Assembly (NCBI GenBank): GCA_016283195.1
Contig: JAEEML010000040.1
Coordinates: 1-40,905 of the forward strand
Direction of reading: 5' to 3'
Length of the DNA: 40,905 nucleotides
DNA from: Deltaproteobacteria bacterium
GTDB taxonomy: Bacteria > JAEEML01
Every line of letters begins with the position of its first letter. Position 1 is the stretch's first letter. Both the position numbers and the translations under genes were made by a program. Under the pieces are notes generated by a model, which searched no databases, was not told where the DNA came from, and saw only the letters and a list, made by a program, of their open reading frames with translations. Positions 6,708 to 14,402 of the stretch are shown here, piece by piece.

Positions 6708-8966
6708 TTATCTCCCCGACCCTTCCGTGCCTTTGGTCACCCGGTTGGTAACTTGTGAATATAAGAACAAAATAAAGAAGATGATGATGGAATAGGCGGC
6801 GGCGTAACCGTAGCGGTTGCCGCGCTCGAAGGCCCAGCGGTAGGCCTCGGAAATGAGGATATCGGTGGCTCCGCCCGGCGCGCCCTTGGAGACCAAATAG
6901 ATGACGTTGAACTGATTAAAGGTCCAAACGGTGCTCAAAATGATGGAGGGGAAGAGAGCCGGCTTTAAAAGCGGCAGAGTAATATGGCGGAATTGTTGCC
7001 ATTTACTGGCGCCGTCCACCTTGGCCGCTTCGTAAAGGTCTGAAGGGATAGATTGCAAAGCGCCCAGAGAGACCACCATCATAAAGGGGAAGCCCAGCCA
7101 GCAGTTGGTGGCCAGGTTGGTGAGAAAAGCGGTGCCGGTATTGGCCCACCAGTCGATATTCAGGCCAAAGATGTGGTTGATGACGCCGTAGCGCTGGTCA
7201 AACATACCGCGCCAGATGATGGCGGTGATGTAGCTGGGGACAGCCCAAGGAATGATGAGCAGCACGCGGTAGATACCTTTAAATTTAAGCAGCGGCTCCT
7301 TCAAAATGAGGGCGAGAGCGAGGCCTACAGCCACGGTAATCACCAGGTTGGAGACGGTCCAGGCGATGGTGATTAAGAGTTTATAATAAAAGTTGTAATT
7401 ATCGGGGAAGGGATATTCGCCGGAAAAGAGAATATCAATAAAGTTTTTAATGCCTATGTAGTAGTAATCATTTTGGAAATAGCGGAAAAAGGCTAAAGAG
7501 ATGGCATAGACAAAGGGAATAAAGACCACCAGCCCCATGGAGATGACTGTTGGCGCTATGTAGCCGTAAGCAAAGATATTTTCCCTAATATCTTTGAAGA
7601 ATTTTTTGGTTTTTTCTTTCCTGACAATGGCATAGGCGATGAGGGCGATTAAAAGGAGGCCAAACAGTATGGCGATATGGCAGATAAAGGTGCCGATGCC
7701 GTTATCGCCTTTATCTTTGAGCGCCTGGCCCTCATCCTGGGCGATGATGTAATGTTCCACGGTGCGCTGGCATTTATTGAGCGCTGCTTCCGGAGTGCTT
7801 TTGTCGTTAATCACCTCAGCGAGAGCCAGGTCATAAGGGGCCCAAATAAGCCCCATAATGGGGATATTGGGCATGGGTACGGCATTTTCCATCTGGTGCA
7901 TAAAGGTGCTGACAATTTGGTCGTTTTTTACTTCCGGGCGCTCGTAAATGGCTTTATTAGCTACAGTTTGGTGGCCCTTTTCCTGGCGAATCTGGGCGGC
8001 CCAGTCGCTGGTTAAGGCGTTCATAACTTTGACGGCGGCCAGCGGTTTTTGCGTGGTTTTGGAGAGCAAAAAGGCCTCAGCGCCTAAGAGGGGCTGGGCT
8101 CTTTTGCCGCTCTCGCTGATAACCGGTAAGAGGGCCAGGCCGTAATCGACATTTTTATTAATTTCTGACAAAAACCAGGGGCCGGAGATGACCATGGCCG
8201 CCTTGCCTTCATTAAAAAGCGAAGTGATTTGGTAACCTTGGATGCCCTTGGGCACCACCGGATCGGCCGGATCGATGAGCGTTTTCATAAAGCGCAGGGC
8301 CTCGGCGTGGGCTTTGGTATTTAAAACGGCCTTATGGCCCTCAAAAAACTCCCCGCCAAAGCCGAAAATCCAGGGGGCGTGGGAATAGAACTTGCCCACT
8401 TCATAAACCAGGCCAAAGCGGTTTTCTGCGTTTTTAGTAAATTTTTTGGCCAAAGTAATCATCTCGGCCGAAGTTTCCGGCGGATTATCAATGAGCTTTT
8501 TGTTATAAAAGAGAGCCAGACTCTTAAAGGTGGTGGGGAGGCCGTAAAGCTCATTTTCAAAAGTTAAAGCTTCCATGGTTTTAGGGAAGAAGCGGCTATC
8601 CAGATCGGTTACGCCGTCCAGCTGTTTTAAATAAGAATCAATGGGCTGAATGCGCTTATTCACTGCCCAATCGCCCACGCGGTCGTGGGCAAAGATAAAA
8701 ATATCCGGCCCGGTGCCGTGGGGAATAGCCGAATCGAGCTTGCTGGCAAAAGCTTCATTGGGAATGGAGAGCACTTCCACGGCTATCTCTTTTTGGCTCT
8801 TATTATAGGCTTCGACCGTGGCTTCAAGTGCCGCTTTTTCAGCATCGCGGTATGAATGCCAAAGCCTGATAATTACTTGGGAATTTTGTGATTCATCGGC
8901 CTGAGCCGAGGGCCAGGCAAAGAGCGTAACGAGCAGAGCCACAGCGAATCTTAAGAAGCGCGTCAT
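6708..8966 (-). CDS. MalE-MalF fusion: sugar-binding protein joined to ABC permease
   Basis: 752 aa from the ATG at 8966, chosen because it follows GGGAGA and begins a clean signal peptide (MTRFLRFAVALLVTLFAWPSAQA); a 33-residue longer frame runs through the promoter and is unlikely. Residues about 25-405 are an extracellular solute-binding protein (family 1, MalE-like: IIRLWHSYRDAEK, GPDIFIFAHDRVGDWA, AAMVISGPWFLSEI). A TM helix (about 420-440) links it to a MalF-type permease with an EAA loop at about 646 (EAAKVDGASKWQQFRHITLP). The binding domain is thus tethered to the channel. It forms an operon with malG. The promoter carries two LacI-type boxes. Confidence 0.9.
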   Translation of the reverse strand: MTRFLRFAVALLVTLFAWPSAQADESQNSQVIIRLWHSYRDAEKAALEATVEAYNKSQKEIAVEVLSIPNEAFASKLDSAIPHGTGPDIFIFAHDRVGDWAVNKRIQPIDSYLKQLDGVTDLDSRFFPKTMEALTFENELYGLPTTFKSLALFYNKKLIDNPPETSAEMITLAKKFTKNAENRFGLVYEVGKFYSHAPWIFGFGGEFFEGHKAVLNTKAHAEALRFMKTLIDPADPVVPKGIQGYQITSLFNEGKAAMVISGPWFLSEINKNVDYGLALLPVISESGKRAQPLLGAEAFLLSKTTQKPLAAVKVMNALTSDWAAQIRQEKGHQTVANKAIYERPEVKNDQIVSTFMHQMENAVPMPNIPIMGLIWAPYDLALAEVINDKSTPEAALNKCQRTVEHYIIAQDEGQALKDKGDNGIGTFICHIAILFGLLLIALIAYAIVRKEKTKKFFKDIRENIFAYGYIAPTVISMGLVVFIPFVYAISLAFFRYFQNDYYYIGIKNFIDILFSGEYPFPDNYNFYYKLLITIAWTVSNLVITVAVGLALALILKEPLLKFKGIYRVLLIIPWAVPSYITAIIWRGMFDQRYGVINHIFGLNIDWWANTGTAFLTNLATNCWLGFPFMMVVSLGALQSIPSDLYEAAKVDGASKWQQFRHITLPLLKPALFPSIILSTVWTFNQFNVIYLVSKGAPGGATDILISEAYRWAFERGNRYGYAAAYSIIIFFILFLYSQVTNRVTKGTEGSGR

Positions 8967-8998
8967 AACAGAATCTCCCGCAGATAGGCACCAAAGCC

Positions 8999-9044
8999 GC
9001 CTAAGCGTTATAGCCCGCCGGAGTCGTAACTGCAAGCGCTTAGA
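8999..9044 (-). promoter_or_regulatory. Promoter of the malEF-malG operon overlapped by two LacI-family operator boxes
   Basis: Minus-strand -35 TTGCAG (9030-9035) and -10 TATAAC (9007-9012) are separated by exactly 17 bases, with a start near 9000, 34 bases upstream of the ATG. Box 1, TGCAAGCGCTTAGA (9031-9044), matches the LacI/CcpA-type consensus TGWAARCGYTWNCA at 12 of 14 positions and covers the -35. Box 2, core TAAGCGTTA (9002-9010), covers the -10. Their CG centres are 31 bp apart, three helical turns. Confidence 0.7.
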
Positions 9045-9113
9045 TGGGGAAATTGTGGCCACCACGTTAATTTTGGGCGGCTTTAGGCGGCTAGGACATT
9101 GAGGGTAAAGGTG

Positions 9114-10868
9114 TTATTTACCTTGCCTCGCGGCAAAGGCTTCTTCTTTATTATAAGTGAGGCCATAGCCGATTTTAAAATGGCCGGGGATGGAAACAGG
9201 CAATTTGCCGCTGGGTTTTGAGAGCCCCAGCACCGTTTCGGCGGCGGCGCGCTGGGCCTCTTCGCGGCTGCTATAGCTCAAAATATAGGCACTCACTTTG
9301 GAAGTGCGGCTAAAGAGATAAGGCGAGCCCATGTTTACCACAATAAACTTTTTATCAGGCAGGCGGCTCATCACCTGGGTGAGCAGATTAAGCTGATGGT
9401 TATTGATAATGGCAAAAATAATAACCTTGGCCTTATTGCCCTGAGCAACAAGACGTTCTAAATAACCTTTATTTTTCCCTCTGTTACCAATTAATGGTAT
9501 GGCCATGGTGGCCAGATTGCCCTTTTCGCTCATGGTATTTAAAAAAGTGCCGTTTGGTGCCACCACCAGAGTGCGCGGAGCAGCGCTATTTGGGGCTAGC
9601 GGCAGAATATTATGCTGATTTTTTAGCATGGTGATGGATTTATAAGCTATTTCCTGGGCCATTTGGCGATGCAGAGAATTTTCGGCTAAATGTTTATCCA
9701 CCTCAATGAGAGGTAGCGGCGTTTCATCCATAATACCGCGCTTTATTTTGAGGCGTAAAATACGCCGCACCGATTCTTCCAAGCGGGCCATAGTGATGGT
9801 GCCGTTTTCTACGGCCTCTTTGAGTGCGTTAAAAACTTCCACTTTGTTTTCCGGGTACCAGAGGATCATGGCCATATCACCGCCGGCTAAAATGGTTTGC
9901 ACTGCCGCCTGGCCGCAGCCATAGGAATTTAAAATGCCCTGCATTTCCAGGCCGTCGCTGATGATAACGCCGTCAAAACCCAGCTCTTCGCGTAGTATTT
10001 GGGTGAGTATTTTATGCGAGAGGGTGGAGGGGAGAGTTGGATCACCGGTTACCTCCGGCACAGCAATATGGGCGGTGACAATGGCATCGAGCCCAGCTTC
10101 AATAGCTGCTTTAAAGGGCACCAGCTCCACTTGATTGAGCCGCGTTTTGTCGGCCCTTATCACCGGCATATTTTGGTGCGAATCTTCGTTGGTATCGCCG
10201 TGGCCGGGAAAGTGCTTGGCCACGGATATAAGGCCGGTTTCCTGTTGGCCGCGCACAAACCAAGTGCCAAATTCGGCCACTTTTTGCGGATCTTCGCCAA
10301 AGCTTCTGGTGCCGATAACCGGGTTTAAATAATTGGAATTTACATCGAGCACTGGCGCTAAATTCATATTAAAACCAATGGTTTTTAAATCAATCCCCTG
10401 AGCCAGACCGGCCATATAAGCCATTGTCGGCGAAGTGGTGGCTCCAAGAGCCATATTGCTGGGCACTACCATGACATGGTCGGTTATGCGGGCCACATTG
10501 CCACCTTCTTGATCGAGAGACATAAAAAGCGGGATATTGCCCTGATTGGCTTTATTTATGGCTCTGATAAAGGCTGCCGCCTGGTGAGCCGATTCAATAT
10601 TGCGCGAAAAGAGGGCAACAGCGCCGGGCTTTTTGCTGTGCAGAATTTCTTCAATATGTGGCGCCATCTCCTTGCCGCCAAAGCTCACCATAAGCAGCTG
10701 GCCGATTTTGGCCTCCAGATCCATGGTGGCGATAATTTTATCTATGCGCGCCTCTATGGCTGGATCGTAGCCGGCGGTCGGAGCGGCTTTAGCGGCCGTA
10801 AAGTGGCCTAAAAACAACACAGCGGCGATTGAAAAATAAAGGTGATTTAAAAAAGCCCAATATTTCAT
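9114..10868 (-). CDS. Glycoside hydrolase family 3, beta-N-acetylhexosaminidase (NagZ type, with C-terminal domain)
   Basis: 584 aa with a Sec signal (about 1-28, ending AKA). It is predicted to cleave beta-1,4-linked N-acetylglucosamine from peptidoglycan fragments in the periplasm or at the surface. GH3 TIM-barrel motifs are clear: FMSLDQEGGNVARI, KHFPGHGDTNEDSHQNMP (the His/Asp general acid-base dyad specific to NagZ-like enzymes) and DGVIISDGLEM (nucleophile Asp). Residues about 410-575 form the GH3 C-terminal alpha/beta sandwich, as in the long NagZ proteins of Bacillus rather than the ~340-aa cytoplasmic enterobacterial form. It overlaps the upstream M23 peptidase gene by 4 bases (ATGA), implying translational coupling and a joint role in wall turnover. 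Confidence 0.88.
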   Translation of the reverse strand: MKYWAFLNHLYFSIAAVLFLGHFTAAKAAPTAGYDPAIEARIDKIIATMDLEAKIGQLLMVSFGGKEMAPHIEEILHSKKPGAVALFSRNIESAHQAAAFIRAINKANQGNIPLFMSLDQEGGNVARITDHVMVVPSNMALGATTSPTMAYMAGLAQGIDLKTIGFNMNLAPVLDVNSNYLNPVIGTRSFGEDPQKVAEFGTWFVRGQQETGLISVAKHFPGHGDTNEDSHQNMPVIRADKTRLNQVELVPFKAAIEAGLDAIVTAHIAVPEVTGDPTLPSTLSHKILTQILREELGFDGVIISDGLEMQGILNSYGCGQAAVQTILAGGDMAMILWYPENKVEVFNALKEAVENGTITMARLEESVRRILRLKIKRGIMDETPLPLIEVDKHLAENSLHRQMAQEIAYKSITMLKNQHNILPLAPNSAAPRTLVVAPNGTFLNTMSEKGNLATMAIPLIGNRGKNKGYLERLVAQGNKAKVIIFAIINNHQLNLLTQVMSRLPDKKFIVVNMGSPYLFSRTSKVSAYILSYSSREEAQRAAAETVLGLSKPSGKLPVSIPGHFKIGYGLTYNKEEAFAARQGK

Positions 10869-12439
10869 GGTTCAAACTCAGCTACTAGGGTTGATAATTC
10901 GGCAGTTTTTTTGGCCGGAGCACTACTCATTAAAAGCGGCTGATATTTGCGAATAACTTCATCGAAAGCCGCTTTTTCGGCAGAGCTTAAAGCTGCTCCG
11001 CGCGGAAATTTTTCAGTGGCCGGGTTAATATATTTACCGCCTTTTTTGAGGCCGTAATGGAGGTGCGGGCCGGTGGAAAGGCCGGTATTGCCAGTACGCC
11101 CGATTACCTGCTTTTGGCTGACCCTATCGCCCACCCGCACGTTGAAGGCCGAAAGGTGGGCATAAAGAGCTTCATAGCCGTTGGGATAGCGCACTTTGAT
11201 ATACTTGCCGGCTCCGTTATCCTGAGCCACTTTGGTAACTGTGCCGTCGGCAACCGAGAGCACCGGAGTGCCGATGGGCACGCCATAATCAATGCCGTTG
11301 TGCTTTCTGGTGTAGCCCAAAAGCGGGTGGCGGCGATTGCCGAAATTGCTGGTCACGCGGGCAAATTTAAGTGGTGTACGCAAAAAGGCTTTGCGCACTG
11401 ATTGACCTTTTTCATCATAATAGGCATCCACATTGGGGTCTTTGCGATAAGCCTGGTGATAGCCCACAGCCCCATTATAGGCGGCAGCTAAAATTTTTGT
11501 GCTGCCGGGGACGGGCTGACCGTCAACAATTTCCCGCTCTAAAACCATGGCAAATTGGTCACCCACCCGCACTTCGCGGAAGAAATCTATTTCCCAGGAA
11601 AAAATATCGGCGAAAATAGTAGCCAGCCCCGAGGCTTCACCGGCATCGGCAATAGCTTGATAAAGCGAGCTCACCACTGTGCCATGAACGGTTTTTTGCA
11701 TTTTTGTGCTGCTAATTTGCACTTTATGGGCCTGCCACTGGCCGCTGGCCCCGTCGCGCTCCAGTTGATAGCGATCTTTTATGCCGCGCAAAAGCTCAAT
11801 GTGGGTAATCGGCTCGCTTTTTATGGCCATGAGGCGGTCTTCCGGGCGCAAAAAGCGCAAATCAAGAATAGGCGAAATGGCTTTTATGGCCGCGCTCACT
11901 TCGCCGGGCGTAAGTCCTAAATTAGCCAGTGCTTTAGCCATAGTGCCGCCGCGGCCGATGCTGATATTCACGGTTTCGAGCGGCATGGCAGTTGTTAATT
12001 CTCCTTCGGCGCTATCCGGAGCGGCGGTGTCAATAGCTGCCAGAGAGAGGTCGGCTATCGGTAAGTCGCTGTCAGAGAGAGCGGCTTTCTTTTCCTGCTC
12101 GGCTTTTATGGCCTCTTTTTTATCATTTTCAGCCTGCTTTCGCTTTAATTCTTCCTCGGCTTTAGCGGCCAGATAATCTTTAATATCGGCGCTTCTGGGG
12201 TAAATAACTGTGGGATCCGGCGATTTACGCAACGGCAGATCATTATTGCTGGTGCGCAAATTCTGAAAAGTATCCAAAGGAGATTCTTCGGTAGTAAAAA
12301 CAGCCAGATTAAAAACCAATAAAACCAGAATAATAATTGGCCAGTCGTATTTTTTTAAAAACTTTAAGATGGCCTCCCGGTTTAATTCTTTTGGCAATTT
12401 CATTTTAAATTTATTAAAATTTACCCCTCGCGTTGCCAT
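10865..12439 (-). CDS. M23/LytM-family cell-wall endopeptidase with membrane anchor
   Basis: 524 aa. A basic N-terminus precedes one TM helix (about 33-49, WPIIILVLLVFNLAVF). Then comes a charged Ala/Lys/Glu region, probably a coiled-coil spacer (about 85-125), and a Csd3/OapA-like domain (GRGGTMAKALANLGLTPGEV). The C-terminal LytM domain (about 365-485) has the zinc motifs HNGIDYG and HLHYG, plus YAHL. It is a predicted D,D-endopeptidase acting on peptidoglycan cross-links. The ATG is preceded by GGAGG at five bases. The stop overlaps the hexosaminidase start. A TTGACA promoter and a short 5' hairpin (12453-12468) lie upstream. Confidence 0.9.
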   Translation of the reverse strand: MATRGVNFNKFKMKLPKELNREAILKFLKKYDWPIIILVLLVFNLAVFTTEESPLDTFQNLRTSNNDLPLRKSPDPTVIYPRSADIKDYLAAKAEEELKRKQAENDKKEAIKAEQEKKAALSDSDLPIADLSLAAIDTAAPDSAEGELTTAMPLETVNISIGRGGTMAKALANLGLTPGEVSAAIKAISPILDLRFLRPEDRLMAIKSEPITHIELLRGIKDRYQLERDGASGQWQAHKVQISSTKMQKTVHGTVVSSLYQAIADAGEASGLATIFADIFSWEIDFFREVRVGDQFAMVLEREIVDGQPVPGSTKILAAAYNGAVGYHQAYRKDPNVDAYYDEKGQSVRKAFLRTPLKFARVTSNFGNRRHPLLGYTRKHNGIDYGVPIGTPVLSVADGTVTKVAQDNGAGKYIKVRYPNGYEALYAHLSAFNVRVGDRVSQKQVIGRTGNTGLSTGPHLHYGLKKGGKYINPATEKFPRGAALSSAEKAAFDEVIRKYQPLLMSSAPAKKTAELSTLVAEFEP

Positions 12440-12472
12440 TGTTCCCTCCTGCCACTGTCAGGTGGCGAGAGC

Positions 12473-12501
12473 AAGCTAACAGAGGAGCTATTATGTGTCA
12501 A
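12473..12501 (-). promoter_or_regulatory. Sigma-70-type promoter of the M23-hexosaminidase operon
   Basis: Perfect -35 TTGACA (12496-12501), 17-base spacer, weaker -10 TAGCTT (12473-12478). The leader contains a small GCCAC/GTGGC hairpin just before the ribosome-binding site. Confidence 0.5.
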
Positions 12502-12543
12502 AAAAAGAGACAAATAAAAATATAATAACTGTTTGAATTATAA

Positions 12544-12580
12544 TAAAAAAGCCGCTGTCCAAGATGATTTGGACAGCGGC
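12544..12580 (-). terminator. Intrinsic terminator of the rpsF-rpsR-rplI operon
   Basis: A perfect 10-bp stem GCCGCTGTCC/GGACAGCGGC (12551-12560 with 12571-12580) and a 10-base loop, followed on the minus strand by TTTTTT. It lies 27 bases after the rplI stop codon. Confidence 0.92.
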
Positions 12581-12606
12581 TTTAAAAAATTTAAGTAGGC
12601 TTTGCT

Positions 12607-13050
12607 TTATTCAGCTACAACCGTGAGTTTCACTTCGGCTGCCACATCGGCATCGAGCTTAACCGGAATTTTGTATTCACCGAGGCTCTTAATAGGCTCG
12701 GCAATAGTGATTTTTTTGCGATCGATTTGGATACCTTCGGCCGCGAGAGCGCGTTCCACATCCATAGCAGTGACGGAACCGAAGAGTTTATCCTGCTCAC
12801 CGACTTTAGCGGCGATAGAGAGATTTAAGGCGCCTATACGCTTGGCTACATCCTCGGCAGCGGCTTTCAATTTGGCCTTTTTGTGCTCGATGATGCGCTG
12901 CTCATGTTGCATTTGGCGCACTTTGCTGGGTTCAGCTTTAATGGCTTTGCCCTGGGGGAGCAAAAAGTTACGGGCATAACCGGGTTTAACATTAACCAAA
13001 TCACCCATGCTGCCCAGTTTTTGCACATCTTCTTTTAGAATTACCTGCAT
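12607..13050 (-). CDS. rplI: 50S ribosomal protein bL9
   Basis: 147 aa, the usual bL9 length. The N-terminal rRNA-binding domain (MQVILKEDVQKLGSMGDLVNVKPGYARNFLLP pattern), the long connecting helix (about 40-75) and a C-terminal domain (GSVTAMDVERAL) are all intact. Binds 23S rRNA domain V and protrudes from the L1 side of the ribosome. Last gene of the rpsF-rpsR-rplI operon, with AAGGAG upstream and a strong terminator downstream. Confidence 0.98.
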   Translation of the reverse strand: MQVILKEDVQKLGSMGDLVNVKPGYARNFLLPQGKAIKAEPSKVRQMQHEQRIIEHKKAKLKAAAEDVAKRIGALNLSIAAKVGEQDKLFGSVTAMDVERALAAEGIQIDRKKITIAEPIKSLGEYKIPVKLDADVAAEVKLTVVAE

Positions 13051-13076
13051 TGTTTTACTCCTTTATCCCAGCTGGC

Positions 13077-13340
13077 TCAGGCTTGGCTGGCAGTGAAGGG
13101 CAGCAAAGCAAGTAAACGGGCACGCTTTACGGCCAGAGTGAGTTCACGTTGATGTTTGGCGCAGTTGCCGGAAATACGGCGAGGAATAATTTTACCGCGC
13201 TCGGTAACAAAATATTTTAAAGAACCAGGATCTTTGTAATCCAGTACTTCTTCTTTGTTGGTGCAAAAACGGCAAACTTTACGACGTTTGAAACCACGTT
13301 TTCTCAGTAAACGGGCAGTGGACATATCTTGTTGAGCCAT
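13077..13340 (-). CDS. rpsR: 30S ribosomal protein bS18
   Basis: 87 aa. It contains the conserved bS18 core ([32 protein letters not shown]) and a Cys-containing N-terminal part (CRFCTNK), making it a candidate zinc-binding 'C+' form. It heterodimerises with bS6 on the 30S platform. RBS AGGAGG. It directly follows rpsF with 21 bases between them; the ssb gene often found between rpsF and rpsR is absent. Confidence 0.97.
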   Translation of the reverse strand: MAQQDMSTARLLRKRGFKRRKVCRFCTNKEEVLDYKDPGSLKYFVTERGKIIPRRISGNCAKHQRELTLAVKRARLLALLPFTASQA

Positions 13341-13361
13341 AATCTATAACCTCCTGAAATC

Positions 13362-13832
13362 TTACTCTTTGTCGCTGCTATCGCTGTCATCGTCATCACC
13401 GAAGCCGTCTTCGTCTTCGTTTTGACTTTGATCGCGCTCATCATCGGTATCGAGATCATTAGACTCTTCGTTTTCATCGACCTCGGCTTCATATTGCGGA
13501 CGCACGAACTCTTTGACATCGCACTCATCGGGGTTGACTTTTTCAGCCAGTTGCACGGTGAGGTAACGCATAACATTGTCAGAGATGCGCAGGTTGCGCT
13601 CCAGTTCTTTTACAGTGGGGCCTTCACCAAGATAAACAATGTGGAAATAAATACCGCGGCTCTGTTTATCAATCTCATAAGCCAGGCGTTTTTTGCCCCA
13701 GTGATTGATCTCCAGAAGTTTTCCCCCATTGCCATTAACGGTTTCTTTTAGACGTTCTACAACTGCATCGAGCACTTGGGGGGCCAGGTCGGGACGCAAA
13801 ATCATAGTTGTCTCATACTCACGTAGAAACAT
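13362..13832 (-). CDS. rpsF: 30S ribosomal protein bS6 with long acidic tail
   Basis: 156 aa against about 95-135 usual. Residues 1-95 are a standard bS6 fold (YETTMILRPDL, GKKRLAYEI, YFHIVYLGEGPTVKELERNLRISDNVMRYLTV). From about residue 110 to the end the protein is almost entirely Asp/Glu/Ser/Asn (ends DDDDSDSSDKE), reminiscent of the poly-Glu tail that RimK adds in E. coli but genetically encoded and much longer. First gene of the operon. RBS AAGGAG lies seven bases upstream and is potentially sequestered by a leader structure. Confidence 0.96.
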   Translation of the reverse strand: MFLREYETTMILRPDLAPQVLDAVVERLKETVNGNGGKLLEINHWGKKRLAYEIDKQSRGIYFHIVYLGEGPTVKELERNLRISDNVMRYLTVQLAEKVNPDECDVKEFVRPQYEAEVDENEESNDLDTDDERDQSQNEDEDGFGDDDDSDSSDKE

Positions 13833-13838
13833 TTACTA

Positions 13839-13905
13839 GCTCCTTTCGGCTAATAAAGCCCTGATTCATTCAGAGCAAGGAGTTGTTCCGCCACCATTAG
13901 CGGAA
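13839..13905 (-). promoter_or_regulatory. Structured rpsF leader: candidate S6:S18 autoregulatory element with SD sequestration
   Basis: Reading the minus strand: hairpin 1 is TTCCGC/GCGGAA (13886-13905) with loop TAATGGTG. Then CTCCTT (13877-13882) is exactly complementary to the Shine-Dalgarno AAGGAG (13840-13845) and encloses hairpin 2, GCTCTGA/TCAGGGC (13858-13876). The S6:S18 complex is known to bind a leader motif in rpsF mRNAs of many bacteria. Pairing is by eye; family membership is inferred. Confidence 0.5.
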
Positions 13906-13915
13906 AACGTGGGGC

Positions 13916-13944
13916 CTTATAGCGAAAATCGCGGCAAAAGTCAA
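13916..13944 (-). promoter_or_regulatory. Sigma-70 promoter of rpsF operon
   Basis: Minus strand -35 TTGACT (13939-13944), 17-base spacer, -10 TATAAG (13916-13921). This places the start roughly 75 bases upstream of the rpsF ATG, leaving room for the structured leader. Confidence 0.8.
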
Positions 13945-14034
13945 GCGCTAAAGGATAATTTGTGGTAACCAATTAATTTTTGTGCTCTGCTATCTATTAG
14001 CTTTTCCCATTTATATTATTGCCATTCGCCAACG

Positions 14035-14277
14035 ATGTGCTGTGCGGATAAAAACTATAGGCGTTTCGGGCTAAAAAGCCTTGTTATTCTCCTCATCTTC
14101 TTTTTAGTAGAGGTTTCGAACTTTTCCGTCTATGACCTTGGGAGCTATACGTTTTGGCGCCGTTCCATCATCTGGCCGCTTTTGGGGCTTTATCTGCCGG
14201 TGCTGCTCATCGATTTAATTATGTTGCTCATGGATAAAAAGCGCGCCGAAAAATTGCGCGGCCATTTGGCACCGTAA
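14035..14277 (+). CDS. Small membrane protein of unknown function, 80 aa
   Basis: Two predicted TM helices (about 16-33, SLVILLIFFLVEVSNFSV, and about 48-68, LLGLYLPVLLIDLIMLLM) joined by a short loop with aromatic residues, and a basic tail (DKKRAEKLRGH). No recognised domain. It lies between the rpsF promoter (divergent) and ppiD; its start codon has no strong ribosome-binding site, so a later start is possible. Codon use (GCC, CTG, TTG) resembles the neighbours, which supports coding. Confidence 0.55.
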   Translation: MCCADKNYRRFGLKSLVILLIFFLVEVSNFSVYDLGSYTFWRRSIIWPLLGLYLPVLLIDLIMLLMDKKRAEKLRGHLAP

Positions 14278-14327
14278 TGGCCGCGGATTACTTGGCTCTT
14301 ATTTCGCAACTTTTCCCATTTTCCCTA

Positions 14328-14356
14328 TTGCACCTTTGGCCCCTCCGTGATTATAT
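14328..14356 (+). promoter_or_regulatory. Candidate sigma-70 promoter of ppiD
   Basis: TTGCAC (14328-14333), 17-base spacer, TTATAT (14351-14356), 46 bases before the ppiD ATG. A weaker GG-N10-GC sigma-54-like match (about 14264-14280) overlaps the preceding stop codon and was not accepted. Confidence 0.45.
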
Positions 14357-14402
14357 GGCCCCGTTTTATCGGGCGCTAAAGTAGCGCGGAATAGAGGTCC
14401 TT

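Noticed and set aside
8967-9065. 33-residue N-terminal extension of the MalE-MalF fusion
   Set aside because: It would be translated through the promoter and both operator boxes; the Met at 8966 has an SD and starts the signal peptide.
14264-14280. Sigma-54-like TTGGCACCGTAATGGCC before ppiD
   Set aside because: The -24 half is good, but the -12 half reads TGGC rather than TTGC and it overlaps the coding end of the 80-aa gene; a sigma-70 promoter lies closer to ppiD.
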